Positions 39,220 to 47,034 of a stretch of 64,000 nucleotides of DNA are shown in pieces. The notes below the pieces were generated by a model that searched no databases, had not been told where the DNA came from, and saw nothing but the letters and a program-made list of their open reading frames with translations. The stretch covers positions 6,448,001-6,512,000 of the forward strand of contig NZ_JAUSZM010000003.1 of assembly GCF_030817655.1 (NCBI RefSeq). The letters run 5' to 3'. Source of the DNA: Streptomyces sp. V4I2. Its GTDB lineage: Bacteria > Actinomycetota > Actinomycetes > Streptomycetales > Streptomycetaceae. Position numbers and translations under genes: made by a program. Position 1 is the stretch's first letter; every line of letters starts with the position of its first letter.

Positions 39220-41067
39220 ATGTGCGGAATCGTGGGATACGTGGGGTCGCAGTCGGCGCTTGATGTCGTGATGGCCGGACTGAAGCGACTGGAGTACCGG
39301 GGGTACGACTCGGCAGGCGTCGCCGTGCTCGCGGACGGCGGGCTGGCGGCGGCCAAGAAGGCCGGGAAGCTGCTCAACCTGGAGAAGGAACTGGTCAACC
39401 GGCCGCTGCCGACCGGTGTGACGGGCATCGGGCACACGCGATGGGCCACGCACGGGGGACCGACGGACGCGAACGCCCATCCGCACCTCGACAACGCGGG
39501 GCGGGTCGCGGTCGTGCACAACGGGATCATCGAGAACTTCGCCGCCCTGCGGGCCGAGTTGGAGGAGCGGGGGCATTCGCTGGGCTCCGAGACCGACACC
39601 GAGGTCGTCGCCCATCTGCTCGCCGAGGAGTTCTCCGTGACCTCCGACCTGGCGGAGTCGATGCGGCTGGTGTGCCGGCGGCTGGAGGGCGCGTTCACGC
39701 TGGTCGCGGTGCATGCGGACGAGCCTGGTGTGGTGGTGGGGGCGCGGCGGAACTCGCCGCTCGTGGTGGGCGTCGGAGACGGCGAGGCCTTTCTCGCCTC
39801 GGACGTCGCCGCGTTCATCGCCCACACGCGCTCGGCGATCGAACTGGGCCAGGACCAGGTGGTGGAGCTGCGGCGGGACGGGGTGACGGTGACGGGCTTC
39901 GACGGCCGCCCGGCGGACGTGCGCTCGTATCACGTCGACTGGGACGCCTCGGCCGCCGAGAAGGGCGGCTACGACTACTTCATGCTCAAGGAGATCGCCG
40001 AGCAGCCCAAGGCCGTCGCCGACACGCTGCTGGGCCGCATCGACGCGTCCGGCTCGCTGGCACTGGACGAGGTCCGTATCTCCGCCGGTGAGCTGCGGGA
40101 GGTGGACAAGGTCGTCATCGTCGCGTGCGGCACGGCCTTCCACGCCGGGATGATCGCCAAGTACGCCATCGAGCACTGGACGCGGATTCCGTGCGAGGTC
40201 GAGCTCGCGAGCGAGTTCCGGTACCGGGATCCGATTCTGGATGCCCGGTCGTTGGTCATCGCCATCTCTCAGTCCGGCGAGACCATGGACACCTTGATGG
40301 CCCTACGGCACGCCCGCGAGCAGGGCTCCAAGGTGCTGGCCATCTGCAACACCAACGGGTCGACGATCCCGCGCGAGTCGGATGCCGTGCTGTACACGCA
40401 TGCGGGGCCGGAGGTCGCCGTTGCTTCCACCAAGGCGTTCCTGACGCAGCTCGTGGCGTGTTATCTCGTCGCGCTGTATCTGGGGCAGGTGCGCGGCACC
40501 AAGTGGGGCGACGAGATCAGCGCCGTGATTCGCGACCTGTCGCACATCTCCGGTGAGGTCGACCGCGTGCTGGAGACCATGGAGCCGGTGCGGGCGCTGG
40601 CGCGGTCCTTGGCGGGGAAGGGGACGGTGCTGTTCCTCGGACGGCATGTGGGGTATCCCGTGGCGCTCGAAGGTGCGTTGAAACTCAAGGAACTCGCCTA
40701 CATGCACGCCGAGGGCTTCGCCGCGGGTGAGTTGAAGCACGGGCCGATCGCCTTGATCGAGGACGACATGCCCGTGGTGGTCGTTGTGCCGTCGCCTCGG
40801 GGGCGGTCCGTACTGCACGACAAGATCGTGTCCAACATCCAGGAGATCCGGGCGCGGGGTGCGCGGACGATCGTCATCGCGGAGGAGGGGGACGAGGCGG
40901 TCGTGCCGTACGCCGATCACCTGATCCGGATTCCGGCTACGCCGACGCTGCTTCAGCCGTTGGTGGCGACCGTGCCCTTGCAGGTGTTCGCCTGTGAGTT
41001 GGCCACGGCTCGGGGCAACGACGTGGATCAGCCTCGGAACCTGGCGAAGTCGGTGACGGTGGAGTAG
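39220..41067 (+). CDS. glmS: Glutamine-fructose-6-phosphate aminotransferase
   Basis: GlmS of 615 aa, making glucosamine-6-phosphate from fructose-6-phosphate and glutamine. Cys2 in MCGIVGYVGSQ is the glutaminase nucleophile; GHTRWATHGGPTDANAHPHL is the glutaminase loop. Two SIS domains follow (SQSGETMDTLMALRHAREQG), and the C-terminus DQPRNLAKSVTVE is conserved. No glmS ribozyme is seen upstream, as expected for actinobacteria. The last 40 nt overlap the convergent DUF397 gene. Confidence 0.97.
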   Translation: MCGIVGYVGSQSALDVVMAGLKRLEYRGYDSAGVAVLADGGLAAAKKAGKLLNLEKELVNRPLPTGVTGIGHTRWATHGGPTDANAHPHLDNAGRVAVVHNGIIENFAALRAELEERGHSLGSETDTEVVAHLLAEEFSVTSDLAESMRLVCRRLEGAFTLVAVHADEPGVVVGARRNSPLVVGVGDGEAFLASDVAAFIAHTRSAIELGQDQVVELRRDGVTVTGFDGRPADVRSYHVDWDASAAEKGGYDYFMLKEIAEQPKAVADTLLGRIDASGSLALDEVRISAGELREVDKVVIVACGTAFHAGMIAKYAIEHWTRIPCEVELASEFRYRDPILDARSLVIAISQSGETMDTLMALRHAREQGSKVLAICNTNGSTIPRESDAVLYTHAGPEVAVASTKAFLTQLVACYLVALYLGQVRGTKWGDEISAVIRDLSHISGEVDRVLETMEPVRALARSLAGKGTVLFLGRHVGYPVALEGALKLKELAYMHAEGFAAGELKHGPIALIEDDMPVVVVVPSPRGRSVLHDKIVSNIQEIRARGARTIVIAEEGDEAVVPYADHLIRIPATPTLLQPLVATVPLQVFACELATARGNDVDQPRNLAKSVTVE

Positions 41068-41249
41068 GGCGGCTTGAGTGCCTCGATAAAGGTGGTGAAG
41101 GCTCCGGTCGGGATGGTGAGGGGTGTCCTGGCCGGGGCCTTTGAGTCGCGGACGGCTATGTGGGTGGGGGAGTTTGCGATCTCGACGCAGTCGTTGCCCT
41201 CACCTCCACCGGAGTAGGAGGACTTCTTCCAGTGGGTGGGGGTGGTCAT
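41028..41249 (-). CDS. DUF397 protein
   Basis: A 73-aa member of DUF397, the family that also contains BldB-like proteins. TTPTHWKKSSYSGGGEGNDC followed by VEIANSPTHIAVRDSKAP is typical. The gene starts 7 nt after the XRE regulator gene on the same strand, with GAGGAC at the junction, so the two are a transcription unit. In Streptomyces such pairs form whiJ-like loci in which the small protein is thought to modulate the DNA-binding partner. Its last 40 nt overlap glmS convergently. Confidence 0.88.
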   Translation of the reverse strand: MTTPTHWKKSSYSGGGEGNDCVEIANSPTHIAVRDSKAPARTPLTIPTGAFTTFIEALKPPYSTVTDFARFRG

Positions 41250-41256
41250 GTCGTCC

Positions 41257-42108
41257 TCACAGTTCCTTGGCCAACTGGTGGATGAGGTCGCGTGACTGCT
41301 CCGGGGGGAGTGACGCTTCCTTCACCCTACGGAAGAGCGTTCGAAAGTGCTCCAGTTGGGCCTCGGAGTCGAGGAAGGCCGTGCCGTGCGGAGCGTCGCG
41401 CACCACGGTGTCCAGGCGGGGGACCGTTCCGCCGAGGTGTACGAGGGTGCTACCGGCTCCGGCGAAGTCGTCCAGTGCGAAGGGGATGACCTGAACGGTG
41501 ACGTGATCAGCCTCGGACATTTCCAGGATGCGAGCCAGTTGGGCCTGCGAGGCGGTGCGTCCGGCCACCCTGATTCGGAGTGCGGCTTCGTGGATCACGG
41601 TCTCGTACGGGATGGGATCGGGGCCTTCGATGACCACCTTCCGTTTCATCCGGTGTTCCACCCGGAGCTCGACCTCGCCTTCGGGGAACTCCGGGTTCAT
41701 GTAAGCGAAGAGGGCCCGCGCGTAGTCCGCCGTCTGAAAGAGTCCCGGCACGTGAATCACCGTCACGTCGTGACGAGAGGTGGCGTGGTGATCAAGCTCG
41801 GCGAGATCCTGATAGGCGGAGGGGAGCACGCCCCGATACTCCTCCCACCAGCCCCGGGTTCGGTCGGTCGCCATGGTCACCAGGGCATCGATCAATTCGG
41901 CATCTGAACAGGCGTAGTTGGCTGCGAGGCGGCGCAACCGCTTCTCGCTCACACCCGCGAGCCCGGCCTCGATCTGGCTGATCTGCGCGGAGCTCACCCC
42001 GAGCAGTGCCGCCGCGTCACGGGTCGTGAGCCCCGCCGCGTCACGCAGTTTCCGGAGCTCGACCGCCAAGCGCATCTGACGTGCCGTTGGCTCGCGCCTC
42101 AATGCCAT
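41257..42108 (-). CDS. XRE-family regulator with DUF5753 domain
   Basis: A 283-aa regulator. The N-terminal helix-turn-helix (LRKLRDAAGLTTRDAAALLG then VSSAQISQIEAGLAGVSEKR) covers residues about 15-60. The DUF5753 domain fills the rest (VTVIHVPGLFQTADYARALF, ILEMSEADHVTVQVIPFA). ATG 42108 has GGGAGGAGCGGACA before it; the frame opens slightly earlier. It is the DNA-binding member of a whiJ-like trio with DUF397 downstream and a HATPase gene divergent from it. Its ligand and targets are unknown; an inverted repeat at 42185-42201 may be its own operator. Confidence 0.9.
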   Translation of the reverse strand: MALRREPTARQMRLAVELRKLRDAAGLTTRDAAALLGVSSAQISQIEAGLAGVSEKRLRRLAANYACSDAELIDALVTMATDRTRGWWEEYRGVLPSAYQDLAELDHHATSRHDVTVIHVPGLFQTADYARALFAYMNPEFPEGEVELRVEHRMKRKVVIEGPDPIPYETVIHEAALRIRVAGRTASQAQLARILEMSEADHVTVQVIPFALDDFAGAGSTLVHLGGTVPRLDTVVRDAPHGTAFLDSEAQLEHFRTLFRRVKEASLPPEQSRDLIHQLAKEL

Positions 42109-42184
42109 TGTCCGCTCCTCCCAACACGCCTGCACGCGCGACTCGTTCGGGGGCTACTTTAAGCGACTGGCTTGCAAACCCTAA

Positions 42185-42201
42185 ACGGTTAGACCTACCG
42201 T
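42185..42201. promoter_or_regulatory. Inverted repeat in the XRE-HATPase divergent region
   Basis: ACGGT-TAGACCT-ACCGT: 5-bp arms with a 7-nt centre, between the divergent starts at 42108 and 42331. A plausible operator for the XRE regulator. Confidence 0.4.
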
Positions 42202-42330
42202 CGGTGATGCGACGCACACGCTGCGAAACCCCGGGGTACCGGAAGCGCACCGCCCCGTCCTGCCATGGCGGCCGCGGCACTGCCACCGCCCGGCGTCTTC
42301 AACTCCCCATCACACGAACGGAGTTCACCC

Positions 42331-42711
42331 ATGCCCGAAAACGAAGCCGAACCGTGGGAGTACTGCCTCTACATCCCGAACGACCTGCGCGCGGTCACCG
42401 TCAGCCGCCGCACCCTCCGCCTGATCCTCACCATGCACGGACTGATCGGCCTCGTCGACGTCGCCGAACTCCTCGCCGCCGAGTTGGTCTCCAATGCCGT
42501 ACGGCATACCAAGGGGCCGGCCGCCCTCAGGGTGTGCTGGTCGGCGGGGGTGTTGCGGATCGGGGCGTGGGACGCCGACCTGTGGGGGTGGCATCCGCTG
42601 GCCAGGCAGGGCAACCGCGGCAAGTTCGTGTGGTGCGAGCTTGCCGCGGCCACTGCTTACGTGGGGAACTCTCCGCACCAGTTGCGGCCCAGGAGCGTCG
42701 CGGGCAGGTAG
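42331..42711 (+). CDS. RsbW-like ATPase with internal deletion
   Basis: A 126-aa HATPase_c protein of the anti-sigma-factor-like type abundant in Streptomyces. The N box is clear (ELLAAELVSNAVRHTKG, about residues 46-62). After RIGAWDAD the sequence jumps straight to LWGWHPLARQGNRGKFVWCE. Family members normally have about 30 more residues there, with the ATP-lid G box (E-x-GRGL). So an in-frame deletion seems to have removed part of the nucleotide pocket, and the C-terminal 18 residues run into the next gene. Probably unable to bind ATP normally. ATG after GGAGTTCACCC. It overlaps the convergent Imm49 gene by 55 nt. Confidence 0.75.
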   Translation: MPENEAEPWEYCLYIPNDLRAVTVSRRTLRLILTMHGLIGLVDVAELLAAELVSNAVRHTKGPAALRVCWSAGVLRIGAWDADLWGWHPLARQGNRGKFVWCELAAATAYVGNSPHQLRPRSVAGR

Positions 42712-43508
42712 TCGGACTCGACCTCGAGGGGGATGCCCGCGTCGTGCGCCATGCAGGCGATGGCGAGCGGGGCGAGAGCGACGAGGCCCGAGGCCTGGAA
42801 GGCCCGGCTCTCCTCGGTCCAGTAGTCCTTGTGCAGTTCGAGGGCCCTGGTCAGCGCGCGGTTGAAACCGGCGTTGTCCTTGCGGATGAAGCGGTGGAAC
42901 ATCTCCATCGGCGGGTACAGCAGCTTGCCCACGGTCTCCGGGTCGGCGACGGCTTCCGGTTCGGTGCCGTCGACCGCGGCGACGAGCTTCGGGCCGAGGT
43001 CGGGGCCCCCGAGCCAGTACGTCTGGAGGGTGTCGATCCAGGCGTAGTGGTACTCCTCGAACTGCGCGCCGTTCTCCCGGAGCAGGGCCATGGGTACGTT
43101 GCACAGGGCCGTGATCCTGTCCCGCTCCCGGCACACCACGGCCAGGTAGAAGGCGCTGATCCAGGCGCCCGGAGTCACGTACCACTGCGGGCCGGTGGCC
43201 TGGAGGGTGCGGTCCTTGTGCGCGATGCGGCACTGGACCTGGTCCTCGGTCGTGGTCGCGGCGGCGAACACGGCGGAGCTGACCTGCATCGCGTTGACCC
43301 AGGCGTCCCACGTGGGGAAGATCGACGCCCGCGGGTCCACCAGGCAGCGCGACTGGGCCAGGGTGAGCGTGATGCGCTGGGTGTCGCCCAGGCGCGTGGA
43401 GCGTTCTTCCAGACCGTCGATCAGCTCCTGAGCGTTCTCCTGGAGCATGGCGAGGCCCTCTTCCGCGTTCCCCGTGGGCAGGGGAGGGCGGGAAATGATC
43501 GAGACCAA
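42657..43508 (-). CDS. Imm49-type immunity protein
   Basis: A 283-aa soluble protein matching the immunity 49 family in wording and order: AWISAFYLAVVCRERDRITA, WIDTLQTYWLGGPDLGPKLV, LLYPPMEMFHRFIRKDNAGF, ALELHKDYW, GLVALAPLAIACMAHDAGIP, and the end YLPATLLGRNWCGEFPT. The start is TTG 43508, with GGAG 8 nt before it, placed right after the toxin stop, so the two genes are coupled. Expected role: bind and silence the upstream toxin in the producing cell and kin. The family has no known catalytic activity. Confidence 0.85.
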   Translation of the reverse strand: MVSIISRPPLPTGNAEEGLAMLQENAQELIDGLEERSTRLGDTQRITLTLAQSRCLVDPRASIFPTWDAWVNAMQVSSAVFAAATTTEDQVQCRIAHKDRTLQATGPQWYVTPGAWISAFYLAVVCRERDRITALCNVPMALLRENGAQFEEYHYAWIDTLQTYWLGGPDLGPKLVAAVDGTEPEAVADPETVGKLLYPPMEMFHRFIRKDNAGFNRALTRALELHKDYWTEESRAFQASGLVALAPLAIACMAHDAGIPLEVESDYLPATLLGRNWCGEFPT

Positions 43509-43519
43509 CGCATTTCTCC

Positions 43520-46396
43520 TTAGAAGAGCTTGAGGTGCTTGAGCTCGGCACCAGCATACTTACCGGTGTTTTCGGTGGCCTGGACGAGCACGTACTGCAG
43601 GGTTTTGTTGTCGATGGCCGTGCGGATCTCCTTGGCGTACTGGGCGTCCTTCGGCGAGAAGACGGCCCGCTCGTCCATGTCGGCCAGGATCGTGCGGACG
43701 TACTCGATGGTGCCCTGCTTCACCATGGTGCCGCTGTCCTGCGCACCGTTGCCCTGGCGCCAGTCCAGCCTGGCGTTGGGGCCCTTGGCCTCGACGATGA
43801 TGAGGTTGCCGTCCTTGTCGCGCCAGAGCTGGTCGAACCTCTTCGAGCCGTTGGCCGTCTGCGGAAGGTCGGTGACCTCGCGGGCTCCCGCGAACTCCTG
43901 CTGCTGGAGCATGTGCCGGCGTGCGGCCTCCTCGCCGAGGGCCTCGCCGAGCTTGCTGTTGTTGGAGACGCCCTCACCGACCGTCGCGTGGAAGTGGTCC
44001 TGCGCGTCGGCGAGTGCCCTCGCGGTGTCATCGGTCGGATTGGCCAGGTAGGCCCGCTCGGCGTTGGACAGGTCCATGCCTGCCACGCGCCTGGCCGAGA
44101 CGTCGTCGAGGTGGTTGAGCTCATTGGGGGCGACGGTGTCCCGGCCCCGCTCCAGGGGATTGAGGTGGAACCGCTCCGAGTTCGCGTACGGCAGGTTGTC
44201 GGCGGCCATCCAGCCGCCGCCCGGCTTCTCGACGAGCTTCGGCAGGAGCTGGCCGTCCACCATGGCCTCGGCACTGTTGCGGTAGCCGGGCCCCCACTTG
44301 TCGTAGTGCTGTGCGCGCCAGGCCGGATCCTCGTTGGCCAGCCGGACGTGCTCGTCGCTGATGGCCGCTCGCTCGGCCGGCGTCCGCTCGTCGGCCGGCT
44401 TCTCGCGGGCGGCCTCGTACTCCGCGCGCTGGGCCGCGTCGTCCGTCTGCCGCGCCGCGTCGTCCGCGCCACGGGCCGCGTCGTCCAGGCCGCCGGGGTG
44501 GACGCCGCCCGTCGACGGGGGATCGAGAGGGCCGCCGCCGGTGCCCGGGCCGTCGGTGTGGGTGCCGCCCGAGCCCGGACCGTCCGCGTGGTTGGCGCCG
44601 CCTGCGTTGTCGGCGGCGGACGACGGGGTGGTGTCCGGGTGGCTGTTGCCCGTGGACGGAGTGTCCCCGTTGCCTTGGCGGAGCGGGTCGTTCAGGTCGT
44701 TCCTGGGCATGTTGTCGCCCGCGGTGCCGCCGGGCGTCTGGCCCGCCGTGCCGCCCGGAGTGGTGTCCGGGGTGGTGTCCGGGCGGCCCGTGGGCAGGTC
44801 GTCGCCCACGCGGCCGACGTCGCCGAGGTTGGTGTCGAGGCTGTTGCCCAGGCGGATGTGCTGGCCGGCCCCTTCGGCGGCGTTGGTGGCGGCGCCGACC
44901 AGGGCCGGTTCCCTGACCGGGGAGTCCACGCGCGGGACGTCCGCGCCCGCGGTCGGGGCCGGGTCGCCGGAAGCCGGTCGGTCGACGATGTCCGTCGGGC
45001 CGGGCGCCTTGGCGTCCAGCTGGATGTTGCCGCGCTCGTCCAGGATGTTGCCGTCGCGGTCGGCGAACAGCATCGGCTCGCCCTCGGGCGTGTTCAGCCG
45101 CTCCGCGCCCGCCGGCAGGACCGGGGTGTCGTCCGGGAGTTTGACGTTGCCGTCCGGGAGCCGGGTCGCGCCCTCCGGGATGGCGGCGCCCTCGGGGAGT
45201 CGCACCGTGCCGTCCGGGAGCCTGAGCGCGCCCTCGGGGAGGGTGATCGCGTTCTCCGGGAGGGCGGGGATGTCGATGTTGCCGACACCCTTCAACGCCG
45301 CGCTGATGTCGCCGATCTTCGACAGGCCCGCGCCGGCGCCCTTGGCGATGTAGGTCATCGGGTCGATGACCTTCCCCGCCTTGCCCGCCGCCGACAGCAC
45401 CTTCGCGACCGCGCCCGCCTTGCCCGCGCCCGACACACCGGCACCGGCGCCGCCCGTGAACACGGTCGTCAGCACGTTGAAGGTGACCGCACCGGCCGCA
45501 CGACCGGGGTTCTTCCCCCACTCGTCCCACGCCACCAGCGCCTTGCCCGTCTCCTTCATCGCGGTGCGCGAATCACGGATCCACGACGGCAGCTTGTCGT
45601 CCGGAAGCGTCCAGAACAGCGCGCCCGCACCCGGGATCGAGGAGATCACCAGACCGGTCGCGAGCTGAGCGAGGCCCTTCCAGGCCTGGCCCATCGCGTC
45701 CCAGCCGCCGAAGCCCACCAGCGTGCCCAGGCCCTTGATGGTGCCCCAGATGCCGTCCACGATCAGGCCGTCCCACACAAAGGACTTCACCCAGTGGCCG
45801 ACCTCGTACCAGTGATGCTTCTCCTCGACCGGATCGCCCCACGGCACCTGGGCGTTCTTCATGTCCTCGGCGTTGAACCCGTACTGGTCCGTGCGCTCGG
45901 AGCCGTCACCGGCGACCATCTGGGTGCCGCCCCACAACGCGGTGATCTTGTTGTGGGCGTTCCGCTCGGCAGCCCAGAACGCCGCCACCGTCGCGGTGAT
46001 GTCGTCCCGGAGCTGGTTGTGCTCCTCGACCTTGTCGCCGTCGTACTCCCACTCGTCGTCGTCCTTGACGGAGTCGACGAACGTCGTGGCCTGGGTCTTC
46101 AGTTGCTCCAGCTTGTCGACGAGAGGCCGGATCTCGGTGGCGTACGACGACAGGGCGGAGGACACCGTCTCCAGGTCGTCGGCGAACGCGTCCGACCGGT
46201 CCTGCACCGGCTTCGTCGTCGCGAAGAGCTGCTCCGCCTCCGGGGCGGTGTAGTACGCCGACAGGCCCTGGAACTGGGAGTGCACGTCCCCGCCGGTCTT
46301 GCGGACGTTGCCCGCGTCCTTCTTCAGCTCCGCGTAGTCGGTCTCCAGCTGCGGCAGATTGCCAGTGAACTGCGGTATCTCCCCCGGTTTGAGCAC
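43520..46396 (-). CDS. Large polymorphic toxin, nuclease-like C-terminus
   Basis: A 958-aa protein built like a polymorphic toxin. Residues 1-160 are helical and WXG/LXG-like, with no Sec signal. Residues about 215-350 are Gly/Ala-rich and hydrophobic. Residues about 375-430 hold LPEGA/LPDGT repeats. Residues about 480-640 are a Thr/Gly/Pro-rich linker. A conserved pre-toxin region follows (ISDEHVRLANEDPAWRAQHY). The C-terminal 130 residues carry GSKRFDQLWRDKDGNLIIVE then AKGPN, a D...E-x-K pattern of PD-(D/E)XK nucleases. It likely leaves by a type VII (ESX-like) route and cuts nucleic acid in rival cells. The immunity gene follows 11 nt later. GTG start after GAGGG. Export route and target are inference. 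Confidence 0.82.
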   Translation of the reverse strand: MLKPGEIPQFTGNLPQLETDYAELKKDAGNVRKTGGDVHSQFQGLSAYYTAPEAEQLFATTKPVQDRSDAFADDLETVSSALSSYATEIRPLVDKLEQLKTQATTFVDSVKDDDEWEYDGDKVEEHNQLRDDITATVAAFWAAERNAHNKITALWGGTQMVAGDGSERTDQYGFNAEDMKNAQVPWGDPVEEKHHWYEVGHWVKSFVWDGLIVDGIWGTIKGLGTLVGFGGWDAMGQAWKGLAQLATGLVISSIPGAGALFWTLPDDKLPSWIRDSRTAMKETGKALVAWDEWGKNPGRAAGAVTFNVLTTVFTGGAGAGVSGAGKAGAVAKVLSAAGKAGKVIDPMTYIAKGAGAGLSKIGDISAALKGVGNIDIPALPENAITLPEGALRLPDGTVRLPEGAAIPEGATRLPDGNVKLPDDTPVLPAGAERLNTPEGEPMLFADRDGNILDERGNIQLDAKAPGPTDIVDRPASGDPAPTAGADVPRVDSPVREPALVGAATNAAEGAGQHIRLGNSLDTNLGDVGRVGDDLPTGRPDTTPDTTPGGTAGQTPGGTAGDNMPRNDLNDPLRQGNGDTPSTGNSHPDTTPSSAADNAGGANHADGPGSGGTHTDGPGTGGGPLDPPSTGGVHPGGLDDAARGADDAARQTDDAAQRAEYEAAREKPADERTPAERAAISDEHVRLANEDPAWRAQHYDKWGPGYRNSAEAMVDGQLLPKLVEKPGGGWMAADNLPYANSERFHLNPLERGRDTVAPNELNHLDDVSARRVAGMDLSNAERAYLANPTDDTARALADAQDHFHATVGEGVSNNSKLGEALGEEAARRHMLQQQEFAGAREVTDLPQTANGSKRFDQLWRDKDGNLIIVEAKGPNARLDWRQGNGAQDSGTMVKQGTIEYVRTILADMDERAVFSPKDAQYAKEIRTAIDNKTLQYVLVQATENTGKYAGAELKHLKLF

Positions 46397-46618
46397 GCCG
46401 GCCCTCGCCCCCCGTTAATCCCAGACGTCGTCGACTTGAGCATCTGTATCAATGGACGTATCGCGTCCGCAATGCGGTTCCAGCGTAGGAGCTGAACGGC
46501 TGTTCCGGGAGGGGTGGTGCTGTTGCGAGGGGTGAGGGGGCCCTGACGTGTGTCAACGTTCGCGTCGGTGACCGCCGACCGTTGGCAGTGACGCGCGTGT
46601 CGGCCGAGGCGCCGGTCG

Positions 46619-46624
46619 TAGGGT
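46619..46624 (+). promoter_or_regulatory. -10 of a leaderless-type start for acpS
   Basis: TAGGGT ends 7 nt before ATG 46632 with no Shine-Dalgarno. The 235-nt gap between the divergent toxin and acpS genes shows no other clear signal. Confidence 0.45.
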
Positions 46625-46631
46625 GCTCGGC

Positions 46632-47003
46632 ATGAGCATCATCGGGGTCGGGATCGACGTGGCCGAGATCGACCGCTTCGCGGCGGCGCTGGAGCGTACG
46701 CCCCACATGGCCCAGCGTCTGTTCCTGCAGAGCGAGTTGCTGCTGCCGAGCGGTGAGCGACGGGGTGTCGCCTCGCTCGCGGCGCGGTTCGCGGCGAAGG
46801 AGGCGCTCGCCAAGGCGCTGGGCGCCCCGGCGGGGCTGCACTGGACCGACGCCGAGGTCTACGTCGAGGACAGCGGGCAGCCGCGGCTTCGGGTGACGGG
46901 GACGGTGGCGGCCCGGGCGGCGGAACTCGGCGTGCGGTCCTGGCATGTGTCGCTGAGCCATGACGCGGGGGTGGCCTCGGCGGTCGTCGTCGCGGAGGGG
47001 TGA
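46632..47003 (+). CDS. acpS: Holo-[acyl-carrier-protein] synthase
   Basis: AcpS of 123 aa, moving 4'-phosphopantetheine from CoA to acyl carrier proteins. [20 protein letters not shown] holds the Mg-binding Asp; [16 protein letters not shown] is the CoA-binding motif; [19 protein letters not shown] closes it. ATG 46632 gives the family length; a GTG three codons earlier is in frame. It belongs to the conserved acpS-nnr-alr-tsaE neighbourhood of Streptomyces, here opened by inserted genes. Confidence 0.96.
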   Translation: MSIIGVGIDVAEIDRFAAALERTPHMAQRLFLQSELLLPSGERRGVASLAARFAAKEALAKALGAPAGLHWTDAEVYVEDSGQPRLRVTGTVAARAAELGVRSWHVSLSHDAGVASAVVVAEG

Positions 47004-47034
47004 CGACCGCCGGGGCCTCCTGCCGTACGGGCCG

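Noticed and set aside
39100-39220. glmS ribozyme upstream of glmS
   Set aside because: Only 91 nt lie upstream, the promoter ends 7 nt before ATG, and no glmS ribozyme core is visible.
43535-46495. Plus-strand open frame of 986 codons opposite the toxin gene
   Set aside because: Shadow of the toxin gene: composition is biased to Val/Arg/Gly/Leu as expected for the complement, with no domain visible. The minus-strand reading has clear domains and an adjacent immunity gene.
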